Positions 18,269 through 27,440 of a stretch of 64,000 nucleotides of DNA are shown piece by piece. Positions within the stretch are counted from its first letter, which is position 1, and each line of letters begins with the position of its first letter. The notes under the pieces were generated by a model. That model was not told the origin of the DNA and did not search any database. It worked only from the letters and a program-made list of their open reading frames with translations. The stretch is from SHZI01 sp041396045 (GTDB lineage Bacteria > Pseudomonadota > Gammaproteobacteria > Steroidobacterales > GCA-2729495). The position numbers and the translations under genes are program-made. The stretch spans positions 163,440-227,439 of the forward strand of contig JAWKZI010000005.1 of NCBI GenBank assembly GCA_041396045.1, in the 5' to 3' direction.

Positions 18269-18410
18269 ACTCCGTAGCCCGCGGCATCCCGGCGGGAAAT
18301 CCCTTCCGCCTGGCGTGCGGCACGCCTTTTCGGCGGAAGGGACACCCGCCACGCTGCCGCTCGCTGTGGAGTTGATCGAATTCCCACTGACGGCACGCGG
18401 GCTACGGAGT
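18269..18410. repeat. Nested palindromic element
   Basis: Outer arms of 15 bases match perfectly (ACTCCGTAGCCCGCG at 18269-18283, complement at 18396-18410). Inside are GGCGGG/CCCGCC (18291-18296/18345-18350), TCCCTTCCGCC/GGCGGAAGGGA (18300-18310/18332-18342) and a core GGCGTGC-G-GCACGCC (18312-18326). It lies between two convergent genes. It could be a complex REP unit, a small non-autonomous mobile element or a bidirectional terminator. Confidence 0.7.
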
Positions 18411-18432
18411 GCGCTTGCACAGCCCATTCCGG

Positions 18433-18963
18433 CTAATGTAGCCAGTACGGACGGGAGTCCCGGTCAGCGCTTCTTCGCGGTGGCGAAATCAGTTCCTCGG
18501 CACGCGCCGTCAGGGTTGCATCGCCGGTCGACAGGCTCAGCGCTTTGCGACCTACAGCCTGTGTTAACCTGGGCAAACTCGCCTTCCTTGAGGCCCGGAT
18601 TTCACCAAGCTCCAGCCACAGGAGGGGTTGTCGTGGATCGATACGCAATGCGCGTTCGATGGAGGCAGCAGCCAGCGGATAGTTGCCGGCAGCTGATGGC
18701 CGCGGCTCTGGCTCAGCAGGGCCTGGCTGGCCGTGCTGATTGGTGGAGAGCAGTGCGTGTTGGTGGTGATGTTCGGCGTGCCCGGTGCTACCTGGTGGCA
18801 TTGGCGGAACCGGCTGGATGACGACCGCAGCCGCTGGCGGCTTCGCCGGCGCGGTTGCGGGAACAGGTGCGGATAAGGGGCGGCGGAGCGCCGAAATCAT
18901 TGGCACGCAGCCAGCGGCCTGACCTTCGGGGACAGCGACAGCAATAACCCGGATAAAGACCAT
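18433..18963 (-). CDS. TPR-like lipoprotein downstream of PBP1B (probably frameshifted)
   Basis: 176 residues as read. The N-terminus MVFIRVIAVAVPEGQAAGC gives a signal peptide and lipobox, then a proline/alanine-rich stretch, then a tetratricopeptide-like unit (LAAASIERALRIDPRQPLLW and LELGEIRA). After LGEIRA the family-like continuation KEGEFAQV appears in another frame before returning to RKALSLSTGDATLTARA, indicating at least two indels near 18575-18600. Its ATG overlaps the predicted PBP1B stop (TGATG). A role with the outer membrane and peptidoglycan synthesis is suggested only by linkage. Confidence 0.6.
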   Translation of the reverse strand: MVFIRVIAVAVPEGQAAGCVPMISALRRPLSAPVPATAPAKPPAAAVVIQPVPPMPPGSTGHAEHHHQHALLSTNQHGQPGPAEPEPRPSAAGNYPLAAASIERALRIDPRQPLLWLELGEIRASRKASLPRLTQAVGRKALSLSTGDATLTARAEELISPPRRSADRDSRPYWLH

Positions 18964-21335
18964 CAGTTGAGCAGTTTTTGAGCCATTCAACGCCCTGTCT
19001 GGCGGCGCCTCCGATACTTTCGCCGATGTTGTTCAGATTGATGTCGCCGGAGCCGCTGCCACATAGCGGATTCGGGGGCACCACTGTGCCCACGGGTAGC
19101 GGCAGAATCACCGGATCGCCGCACCCCGGCTCGGCCATCATGCCTGTCTCGAAGTCGAAAGACACATACTGCAAGTCATCGGTCGGCAAGGGCTCGTAGC
19201 TGGAGTCGCCAAAATCCGCAACCATGCGGGACCAGATGGGCAGTGCGCCTGACGAGCCGCTGAGACCGGTTGATGTGTTGTCGTCAGCACCCACCCAGAC
19301 CACGGCCACGTGGTCGTTGCTGGAAGCCGGCGAACCAGCTGTCGCGGAGATCGTCCGAGGTGCCGGTTTTGCCCGCGAGTGCTGCCAGATCGGGTGGCAG
19401 CCAGGTGCGCGCGCCGCGAGCTGTACCACGGATGAAGACCTGCATCAGATCTGCATTGACTTCCTGGACTGCAGCCGGATCGGCTGCCCGGCTGATTTTA
19501 AGCTGATAGCGCTCCAGCGGCTTGCCGGTAGAATCCAGCACCGCACGAACGGCCTTCAAGGGCGTGCGAAAGCCGCCGTTGGCCAGACTGTTGTAGAGCT
19601 GCGCCACTTCGAAGGGTGAAAGCGCCACAGAGCCCAGCAACATTGACGGCAATGGCCGCGGCGCCTTCTCCAGGCCCATGCGCTGCATCAGGGTGGCCAC
19701 GTGTTTGGGCCCGACCGCCATGCCCAGCTCAACGGTGGGAACGTTCAGCGATTCGGCCAGCGCACGTGCTGCGCTCACCGGGCCCCGGTACTGACGATCG
19801 TAATTCTGAGGCTCCCAGGTCAGTCCGGTATCGAGTTTGATCGAAATGGGCGCATCCTGAAGTGTAGATGCCAGGGTGAACTGTCCGGATTCAAAACCCG
19901 CCAGATACACCAGCGGTTTCACCAGCGAGCCTATAGGCCGCCTGGCATCCAGTGCGCGATTGAAGCCCTTTAGGCGGGCATTGCGTCCGCCGACTACAGC
20001 CACGATATCCGGTGTCTGCGCACCGGCAACGACGATCGCGCCATCAAGGCTGCCGGGGGTCATTTTCCGGTTGCGCTCAAGTTCGTCGAGGCCGTCGGCA
20101 AGACGGCGTTCGGCCAGAGCCTGAATCCGCGGATCCAGTGTCGTCATGATGCGCAGGCCGGCGTTCTGTACATCATCCTCCTGGTAGTCCGCCTGCAGTT
20201 CGCGGCGCACCAGATCCATGAATGTCGGGTTGTAGCTGGCGAAGCTCGCGGCGCCACCGCGCACTTCGAGCTTCTGCGCCCTGGCTCGGGCTGCTTCCCT
20301 GGCATCGATAGCGCCGAATTCGGCCATCAGATCCAGCACCATGTCGCGACGCTGTCGAGCGCGCTCCGGGTGTCGTCGCGGATCGTAGTAGGAAGGGCCG
20401 CGCACCACCGCAATCAACAGGGCAATCTGTTCGGGTTTCAGTTCGGCGAGCGGCTTGCCGAAATAAAACTGGCTGGCCAGGCCAAAGCCGTGGATCGCAC
20501 GATTGCCAGCCTGTCCAAGGTAGATCTCATTGACGTAGGCGTTGAGAATGTCTGCCTTTTCGAAGTGCAGTTCGAGCAATATCGACATCAGGGCCTCACG
20601 CATCTTGCGCGTCAGCGTGCGGCGATTATCGAGAAAATAGCTACGCACCAGTTGCTGCGTGAGGGTGCTGCCACCCTGTTCGATACTGCCTGATCGCACG
20701 TTGGCCCACATGGCGCGGGTAATCGCGCGCAGGGATATGCCGCCATGCTTGTCGAAGTCCCGATCCTCAACGATCTTCAGGCCCTGAAGTAGCAGTGGTG
20801 GCACTGCATCGGGGGCCAGGACAATCCGGTCTTCGGTATGCGTTGAGAAGATGTTGCCAATTAGCGGAGGATCGAGCCGTAACAGAGGCAGGTCCTGGCC
20901 ATCGGTATCCTGCAGTCCGGTAACCGTGCCATTGCTGAAACGCACCGTTGCCCGGTGGCTGGGCTCCAGGCCATCCCAGAACTGGAAAGGCCGGCTGATG
21001 AGCGAAATCTCACCGCCACTGCGGCTGAAAGTGCCCTGGCCGCGGCCGTTCTTGACGTTGCTGTAGCCAAGCGCCGTGAGTTCCCGCTGCAATTCGTCTG
21101 GCGTCAGTCGCAGCCCGACGTAAACTTCCAGTGGCCGGGCATATACCTGTGCCGGCAGATCCCAGCGTCGCCCTTCAAACTGATGGACGATCTGGCGGTC
21201 CAGCAGACCCACGAATATCGCCAGACCGGCCAGCACCACGATACCGACCACGGCGAGGCCAACCCGGACTCGACGGGTCAGGTACTGGCGCAAACCGCGC
21301 CGGGGCTTGCGTGCCACGCGCTTAATTCCCTGCAA
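18963..21335 (-). CDS. mrcB: Bifunctional penicillin-binding protein 1B (two frameshifts)
   Basis: Inner-membrane peptidoglycan glycosyltransferase/transpeptidase. Basic N-terminus and one transmembrane helix (VGLAVVGIVVLAGLAIFVG), UB2H-like segment, glycosyltransferase motifs EDRDFDKHGG, GGSTLTQQLVRSYFL and ILNAYVNEIYLGQ, then transpeptidase SxxK (GSLVK), SLN (AESLNVP) and KTGTS. After DSWFAGF the frame breaks near 19328 and continues as SNDHVAVVWVGADDNTSTG to GGAARQGVEWLK. One A missing from the homopolymer at 18975-18979 hides the natural ending KKLLN and stop. Both breaks look like sequence errors in a near-essential gene. Confidence 0.92.
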
Positions 21336-21481
21336 TTGAAGGCCGGCATGGTAGCACCGGGTCCTGAATGGACGCTGTCCCCACGCCGATCTGCCTGCAC
21401 CACCTCGTGGAGGGGTGACGCTGGCGTTGGGGCCATCTATGCTGCGGTACTCTGGCTCTACATCAAGAATGAGGATTCTCC

Positions 21482-22644
21482 ATGAGTACGTGCATGAGTA
21501 ACCGGTTTAGAACAACAGCAATTATTGCCGGCGCTTTCAGCCTGGCGCTGGTCCTGGCGCAGGCCAATGCCGCCGTTGAAACGGCACCACCTGCGGCCAA
21601 GCCGGATGCCACGAGCAGCGCCAGCGAGGATGTTCCCATGGACAAGGGGAACGAGCTGCCCGTACGCAAGATCCCTTCAACATTCCGTCTGCAGCCGAGG
21701 CGTACTACGCGCCAGACGACTATCACGTCATTGCCCAGACCCAGGACCCGGCGGCACAGAAGCCAGAGGGAGACCGGGTTGGTGGCGCACTGACCTACAT
21801 CTTTACCGACGATGGCAAGGAGGTCCGGCGGATCAACGATCACGGACAGGACGCCTGTTCGTACTTCTTCCCGGACCAGAAGCGCATTGTCTGGACGTCG
21901 ACCAGGGACAACATGGATATGCCGCTTGGCAACTGGTCTGACCAGAACGACTATCCGAAGGGCGCCGAGCTTTATACCTCGGATCTCAAGGGCGGCAATA
22001 TCCAGCGCCTTACCCACAACGAGTACTACGAGGCCGAGGTCTCCGTGTCACCGAATGGCAAGTGGATCGTCTTCGGGCGCAGCATCGATGGCAATCTGAA
22101 TCTCTGGCGCATGCGTGCCGACGGTACGGACGAGCAGCAGATAACGTTTACCAAGGACTGGCAGCCAGGTGCTCCGTTTTACATGCCGGACAATGAAACC
22201 ATCATGTTCCGGGCCTGGCGAAGCAGCGAATACGGCAAGGTCAAGCCCACACCGATGACGGTTTTCACGATCAAGCACGACGGTACTGGACTGACCCAGC
22301 GTACCTTTGACCACGACATGAACTGGGCGCCATACCCGGCTCCGGACGGGCGCCACTATGTGTTCGTCAAGATCATCGACGGTGGCAACTGGGAAGTGTA
22401 TCTGGGCGACCTGAAGGGTGGCCCGCCGCAGCGGCTGACGTGGAACAAGGGCTTCGATGGCCTTCCGTCATTGTCGAAGAATGGCAAGAAGATGCTCTTT
22501 GCCCGCAGTGAAGGCCGCACCGATCTGTATACCTTCGTGATGGATGTTTCGTCGCTGGACCTGGGGCCAGAGAACTACCACGGCATTCCCGCCACGACGA
22601 AGCCAGCAAATCCCATGCTGGTAACTGATTTCACGGAAAAGTAA
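21482..22644 (+). CDS. Exported TolB-like PD40 beta-propeller protein, copy 1 (frameshifted)
   Basis: Signal peptide at the N-terminus (TAIIAGAFSLALVLAQANAA), then NELPVRKIP, a one-base break near 21680, and SAAEAYYAPDDYHVIAQTQD continuing to the stop. WD40-like PD40 blades are visible, for example GGNIQRLTHNEYYEAEVSVS, PNGKWIVFGRSIDGNLNLWR and DGTDEQQITFTKDWQPGAPF. It is a clear paralogue of the lipoprotein at 33840-35030 but lacks a lipobox. Such proteins scaffold complexes or bind ligands in the periplasm; the family role here is unknown. GAGGATT precedes the ATG. Confidence 0.78.
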
Positions 22645-22661
22645 CAGCGATACTGGAAGGC

Positions 22662-22693
22662 GTCTCAGGAGCGGCTTCAGCCGCTCCTGAGAC
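22662..22693. terminator. Bidirectional palindrome between convergent genes
   Basis: Perfect 15-base arms GTCTCAGGAGCGGCT/AGCCGCTCCTGAGAC around a two-base centre. It is placed between the convergent PD40 and methyltransferase-like genes. The core GGAGCGGCTTCAGCCGC resembles REP sequences of Xanthomonas/Pseudomonas-type genomes. There is no U-tract, so termination is inferred from position. Confidence 0.65.
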
Positions 22694-22700
22694 TGCCGCA

Positions 22701-23489
22701 TCAAGGCTTCCGGAACAGCATCGTAAAGCGATCGGTATTGCCGGTAACCGATTTGCGCCCGACTTCATAGCGCAGTTCGTCATCGGGCCTATAGTTCACG
22801 TTCGAGTAATCAACAAAGACAAAGCCGGCGGCCTGTATTTCCTTGATGGCCTGCACCGGATCCACCCGTCGTCCGTTCTCGGGGTTGTCCGGCTCGTTGT
22901 GCCGGCGCATGTGATCGACAACACCGTAAAGGCCACCGGATTTCAGTGCGTTAAACACGGCGTTATCCAGATTGGCACGGCCCTCGGGCGTGAAATTGTG
23001 CAGATTGCGAAAAGTCAGTACCAGATCTGCATTGCTTACGCCGAGCGAGAACGGGCCAACATCAAACAGGCCAACCTGGGTCTTCGATGGAATCAGCTTT
23101 TCGGTGCTCTTGGCAATCTTCACCTTCGACATCGACGGCACGTTCTTGATTAGCGGCGCAATGCCCCGTTCAGCACCAATGGCCACATAGAGTTCGCCCT
23201 TGTCGGCGAGGACCGGCCCGAGGATCTTGGTGTACCAGCCGCCCGAAGGCATGAGTTCAATCACGCGCATATCGTCACGAAGCCGGAAGAACTCCAGGGT
23301 TTCACGCGGGCGCCGTTCTGCATCGCGGGCCTTTTCCTCGGGCGTGCGAATATCGCTCTGCATCGCAGTCTCGATTTTCTGTCCGATGGGGGTCAGCGGA
23401 GCTCTTTGAAACTGGGCGACTGCAGACAGTGGAATGGCGGCAGCGAGGGCCAGGACCAATACGGCAGGGCGGAGACGGGTTGTGTTCAT
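22701..23489 (-). CDS. Exported methyltransferase-like protein
   Basis: 262 residues. AGGAAA lies ahead of the ATG at 23489 (MNTTRLRPAVLVLALAAAIP), which opens a Sec signal peptide cleaved after AVAQ. The mature part is like the predicted-methyltransferase group COG4798: MRVIELMPSGGWYTKILGPV resembles the SAM-binding loop, and LVLTFRNLHNFTPEGRANLD and GGLYGVVDHMR follow. A SAM-type fold behind a signal peptide is odd since SAM is not expected in the periplasm. It is convergent with the PD40 gene. Substrate unknown. Confidence 0.75.
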   Translation of the reverse strand: MNTTRLRPAVLVLALAAAIPLSAVAQFQRAPLTPIGQKIETAMQSDIRTPEEKARDAERRPRETLEFFRLRDDMRVIELMPSGGWYTKILGPVLADKGELYVAIGAERGIAPLIKNVPSMSKVKIAKSTEKLIPSKTQVGLFDVGPFSLGVSNADLVLTFRNLHNFTPEGRANLDNAVFNALKSGGLYGVVDHMRRHNEPDNPENGRRVDPVQAIKEIQAAGFVFVDYSNVNYRPDDELRYEVGRKSVTGNTDRFTMLFRKP

Positions 23490-23557
23490 TGAGTAGTTTC
23501 CTTTTTCTGGTTTCGGCAATATGCCAGTTCTGTCAACTTTTGCCCGCCTGGGGGCGT

Positions 23558-24112
23558 TCAGCTGTCTTTATGTGACTCAGCTTCGAGACGCATTCTTCGC
23601 AGATCGGTCGCCATACGGGTAAGCGCCGCCGTCGTCAGCCCTGAGTTGCCGACAAACCGTCTGGCGAGCACGAGTTGCAGGTCCGCCAGCCGGAACATCG
23701 CCGCCCGTCCTGCTGTCGTCAGGCCAACCAGCCTGGCTCGACGATGATGCGGGTTTGGCGTGAGTTCGGCGAGACCCTGGGCGACCAGTCGGTCAACGTT
23801 GTACTGGACGCTCTGCCGCCGCAGGCCTAGCTGTCGGGCGATCCGGGATACTGGTAATGGCTCATCGCGGATTACCGCCATGGTCTGCCAGCGGGCCGGG
23901 CCGAGGTCCAGCACGTGCGACAGCTTTTCCGCTGTGGCAAGCAACTGGCCATTCAGCCGAAAGATCTCGCCAACCAGGCGTTGAAACGCGCTTGCAACGT
24001 CTGTGGAGGTCTGCCGCACACCGGGCCGTGACTTTTCGGCCTCAACAGGAGCCTGCGATTCCGTCAGGCGCTTTTGACGATGCCGCGCGTGGCCGTCGCG
24101 TGGCGCACTCAT
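23558..24112 (-). CDS. MarR-family transcriptional regulator
   Basis: 184 residues from the ATG at 24112 (MSAPRDGHAR), preceded by AAGGAAA. The winged helix is visible in LDLGPARWQTMAVIRDEPLP, VSRIARQLGLRRQSVQYNVD (recognition helix) and the wing LTPNPHHRRARLVGLTTAGR. An unusual basic N-terminal extension of about 50 residues precedes it. It is divergent from a TonB receptor gene and the shared intergenic region holds a perfect operator-like palindrome, so it probably represses itself and the receptor. Effector ligand unknown. Confidence 0.87.
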   Translation of the reverse strand: MSAPRDGHARHRQKRLTESQAPVEAEKSRPGVRQTSTDVASAFQRLVGEIFRLNGQLLATAEKLSHVLDLGPARWQTMAVIRDEPLPVSRIARQLGLRRQSVQYNVDRLVAQGLAELTPNPHHRRARLVGLTTAGRAAMFRLADLQLVLARRFVGNSGLTTAALTRMATDLRRMRLEAESHKDS

Positions 24113-24171
24113 GACGTTTCCTTGCTGCTCCAGGTCCACGGTTCGGATTCGATCCGCGGGCGAGACAGAAT

Positions 24172-24222
24172 ATATGACAGGACGCTGTCATATTGACAGA
24201 TATTTGCCAACGGTGCTTACAT
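24172..24222. promoter_or_regulatory. MarR-type operator and receptor promoter
   Basis: ATATGACAG (24172-24180) and CTGTCATAT (24185-24193) form a perfect inverted repeat with a four-base spacer, and a third half-site TGACAG follows (24194-24199). TTGACA at 24193-24198 overlaps the repeat and could be the -35 of the TonB receptor gene, with a weak -10 near 24217-24222. Dimension and placement suit a MarR dimer. Confidence 0.7.
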
Positions 24223-24313
24223 AGGACGCGGGGACAAGGTGGCGCGCGCGAAGCCGGACCATAGCGTTACGGTTTCGTCGTAGCGCCGGGGGATCTTGAG
24301 GGGGATCAGAATC

Positions 24314-26839
24314 ATGCAGACCTTCCGTCGTCCGTTTTGCGGGCATGTAATTCCGGGACTGTTGCTTGCCATCGCCGTTGTGCTGACCGTGCCTACGCAA
24401 GCTCTCGCGCAGGTCGAGGAAATCGTGGTCACGGCCCGCAAACGTGAGGAAAATCTGCAACAGGTGCCGCTGGCCGTTACGGCATTCACTGCAGAGAACA
24501 TGGAGCAGCGTCAGATCCGGTCGGTAGACGACATCGGGCGACTGACACCCGGCTTGAGTTTTTCCAAGGCTTTCGGACGTACCACCGAGCGACCGGTGAT
24601 CCGGGGTCTGGGTAATGTTCTCGCCGGAGTACAGTTCGGCGTGGAATCCGGGGCCGCCTACTTTGTCGACGGCATTTACTATCCTGGTGATGTTCAGTCC
24701 ATCAACATCCACGACATCGAACGCATTGAAGTGATCAAGGGGCCGCAGAGCGCACTCTACGGCCGCAATACCTATTCCGGGGCCATCAACTACATCACCA
24801 AATCGCCTGGCCAAACCCTGGGGGCCGATGCCACGATGCGCTACGGTCAGGACGGTGACTTCGAAGTGTCGGGGCGCCTCAATGGCCCTCTGATTCCCGG
24901 CGTGCTGGGTGGTGGAATTTCGGCGCGTTACTATAGTTTTGATGGCGAATACACCAACACGGTGACGGGAAAGACGGTCGGCGACGAGCAATCCAAGACC
25001 TTTAACGCAGCCCTTGAATGGACGCCACACGAAGACGTCCGGGTGAATCTCCGACTGGATTCCCAGAACGACAGGGACGGCACCCGGGCGTTCTTCCTGC
25101 AGCCTTCGGAGTCCAACAACTGCTTTCCGGGTACCCGTTCGAACGCGACCTGGAACTCCGTGTCCGGCAGCACCAACCAGAACCAGTACTTCTGCGGCGA
25201 GATCACGCGACCTGGCGATACCGTGTCATTGAGTGATGGCCCGGCGATTGCCGGGCAACCGGCGCCGATTCCAGGTGTCCTGGATGTGCCGTTCCCCACA
25301 TTTGTACCCGGCGTCACGGTTGATCCCTACAACCCCCTGCAGGGCGTGGCGTTCTCCGGCGTCGACCGGGATCTGCTCTATGTCAGCCTGCGCTCGGAAT
25401 GGGACGTCATGGGCAGCGGCTGGACACTGGTAGGATCCGGCGCGTGGCGCGACGATGATCGCAAGACCGGTTCGGACAGTGACCATACTCCAGTGAACTA
25501 CCTGCCGGGCAATGGCTTCGATGCCCAGGGCAACCGCACCGAGTGCATTCTTTGTGCATCGGAGCGCGACCAGTATTCCGATTACTCGCTGGAAGTGCGG
25601 CTCGAATCGCCGGTTGAAAACCGGCTGCGCGGTCTGGTCGGCGCCTACTACTACGATCAGGATATCGACGGCAGCGACGTCACCTATGCCGACATTGATG
25701 GCAATATAATCAATGAAAGGGAAGGTACGACCAACTGGGCCATTTTCGGCAGCCTCGAATACGACATCCTCGAAAACCTCAAGGTGACCGTCGAGGGCCG
25801 CTACTTCGACGAGAAAAAGACCCTGTTTCAGACCGCCGGTTTCGACGGCAAGGTGGATTTCAGCGAGTTCGCGCCGCGGCTGACGCTGGACTGGCAGATC
25901 AGCGATCAGTTTCTCGCTTATATGATCTACGCCAAGGGCTACAAGCCGGGCGGGCTGAACGGTTCCGTGGGCGCTGCGGTCGGTGCCCCGAGTTATGGTC
26001 AGGAATCGTCAGACAACTACGAAGTGGGCCTCAAAAGCAATTTCCTGGACAATCGCCTGATCGTCAACCTGTCGGCCTTTTACATCGACGTGCAGGACAT
26101 ACAGTTGACCACGCCGCTGTCGAATGCATCCGGCCAGTTGACGTCGATCGCCACGAATCAGGGCTCCGGCGAAGTGCGAGGCTTTGAGCTCGAAGCAAGC
26201 TGGTATCTGACAGAGGCCTTGCGGGTGGGGGCCAACTATGCGCTGGCGGACACCGAATTCACCCAGGGTTGCGATGAGTTCCAGTGGACGCTGACTTCGG
26301 GCGGCGGGGTGCTGAATGACGCCGTCAACTGCACCGGCTTCTCGGTCAACGGCAGCGGCAACGGTTTGATCAAGGGCAAAGCCTTTCCGCTGAGTTCCAA
26401 GAACCAGGTCAGCGCCTTTGCGGATTTGCGTTTCCCGGTCTTCGATACGATGGAATTCTTTGCAGGCGCCGACGTGAGCTGGGAGGACAAGCGGCCGGTA
26501 CAGGTGCACAACCTGGCCTTCGCACCGGATGCCACGATTCTCAATGCGCGTATCGGTATCGACACTGGCAACCTGTCAGTATCGATTTATGGCCGCAACC
26601 TGACCGATGAAGATGCACCGGCAATCGTGACGCGCTGGCTGCAGGACCCGCTGTCCGGCTTCGAGGCGCCGTTTCAGGCCAACCCCGTGCTTGGTGGTGC
26701 TGCTCCAGGCCAGTGCTCCGTGCCGCCTGGTACGCCGGCTGTTTGCTCCACCAGCTTTCCGCGAGCGTTTTTCGGTGACATGCGCCGCAGCCGGAATTTC
26801 GGCGTGGAAGTTGCCTATCGCTTTGGTGGTGATCGGTAG
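24314..26839 (+). CDS. TonB-dependent receptor 1
   Basis: 841 residues. Signal peptide ends in PTQALA; the mature start VEEIVVTARKREENLQQVPL contains the TonB-box/plug beginning common to receptors of carbohydrate- and steroid-degrading Proteobacteria. Plug motifs RVEVIKGPQ-like IERIEVIKGPQSALYGRNTY and AGAINYITKSP-like GAINYITKSPG are present, and the barrel ends with an aromatic-rich strand (FGVEVAYRFGGDR). It imports an unknown ligand across the outer membrane. GAGGGGG precedes the ATG. It is divergent from and probably controlled by the MarR gene. Confidence 0.93.
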   Translation: MQTFRRPFCGHVIPGLLLAIAVVLTVPTQALAQVEEIVVTARKREENLQQVPLAVTAFTAENMEQRQIRSVDDIGRLTPGLSFSKAFGRTTERPVIRGLGNVLAGVQFGVESGAAYFVDGIYYPGDVQSINIHDIERIEVIKGPQSALYGRNTYSGAINYITKSPGQTLGADATMRYGQDGDFEVSGRLNGPLIPGVLGGGISARYYSFDGEYTNTVTGKTVGDEQSKTFNAALEWTPHEDVRVNLRLDSQNDRDGTRAFFLQPSESNNCFPGTRSNATWNSVSGSTNQNQYFCGEITRPGDTVSLSDGPAIAGQPAPIPGVLDVPFPTFVPGVTVDPYNPLQGVAFSGVDRDLLYVSLRSEWDVMGSGWTLVGSGAWRDDDRKTGSDSDHTPVNYLPGNGFDAQGNRTECILCASERDQYSDYSLEVRLESPVENRLRGLVGAYYYDQDIDGSDVTYADIDGNIINEREGTTNWAIFGSLEYDILENLKVTVEGRYFDEKKTLFQTAGFDGKVDFSEFAPRLTLDWQISDQFLAYMIYAKGYKPGGLNGSVGAAVGAPSYGQESSDNYEVGLKSNFLDNRLIVNLSAFYIDVQDIQLTTPLSNASGQLTSIATNQGSGEVRGFELEASWYLTEALRVGANYALADTEFTQGCDEFQWTLTSGGGVLNDAVNCTGFSVNGSGNGLIKGKAFPLSSKNQVSAFADLRFPVFDTMEFFAGADVSWEDKRPVQVHNLAFAPDATILNARIGIDTGNLSVSIYGRNLTDEDAPAIVTRWLQDPLSGFEAPFQANPVLGGAAPGQCSVPPGTPAVCSTSFPRAFFGDMRRSRNFGVEVAYRFGGDR

Positions 26840-26903
26840 GCAGCCAACTGCCTGATCGCCACCCGCCGGGCCTGAGCAGACTCCGGTTGCGAACCGGCGT
26901 GCC

Positions 26904-27344
26904 TCAGCCGTCAGACGCGAATTCCAGCAATTCAACAATATTGCCGTCCGGATCCCGGCCGTAAGTCACGAAGCCGCCTTCCTGTGGCTGGGGCGGGGCG
27001 TGAAAGCGCATCCCGGCTGTCTTTAGGCGCCGGTACTCGGCCTGGCTGTCCTGCACTTCCAGGCAGATATGGGTGATGCCATGGTCACAGGCGGGGCGAT
27101 CCGGATCGCCGGGCTTCGGGACAGGCGAGCTGAATTCGAAGATTTCGAGGAAACTGTCACCCAGCTTCAGCATGGCGGCCCGGGCGGCGGAGTTCTGGAG
27201 GCCTGTCAGTGCGTCTGCCTCCGGGATGCCGGCCGGCCAGCCAAACTCGCGAATTACCGTGCAGCCGAACGATTCGCAGTAGAAGCGCACCAACCGATCC
27301 AGGTCCGGGGTCGAAAGTGCCGCGTGATGGAAGCCCTTCAACAT
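26904..27344 (-). CDS. VOC-family (glyoxalase I-like) protein
   Basis: 146 residues with the vicinal-oxygen-chelate beta-alpha-beta-beta-beta modules: FHHAALSTPDLDRLVRFYCE (His ligand), FLEIFEFSSP (Glu), GITHICLEVQD (His) and YGRDPDGNIVELLEF (Glu). Metal ligands of the fold are thus all present. It may be a lyase, epimerase or extradiol-type dioxygenase; the sequence does not decide. Convergent with TonB receptor 1 and divergent from the CNNM gene. Confidence 0.83.
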   Translation of the reverse strand: MLKGFHHAALSTPDLDRLVRFYCESFGCTVIREFGWPAGIPEADALTGLQNSAARAAMLKLGDSFLEIFEFSSPVPKPGDPDRPACDHGITHICLEVQDSQAEYRRLKTAGMRFHAPPQPQEGGFVTYGRDPDGNIVELLEFASDG

Positions 27345-27440
27345 GCAATAGTCCTGTTCCAGTCGCGATTGAAACGCATTCTAGCCTCCTGGCAAACCAA
27401 TATTCGTGGTTGAGCGGGCAGGCTGTGGAGAACTGAACTG

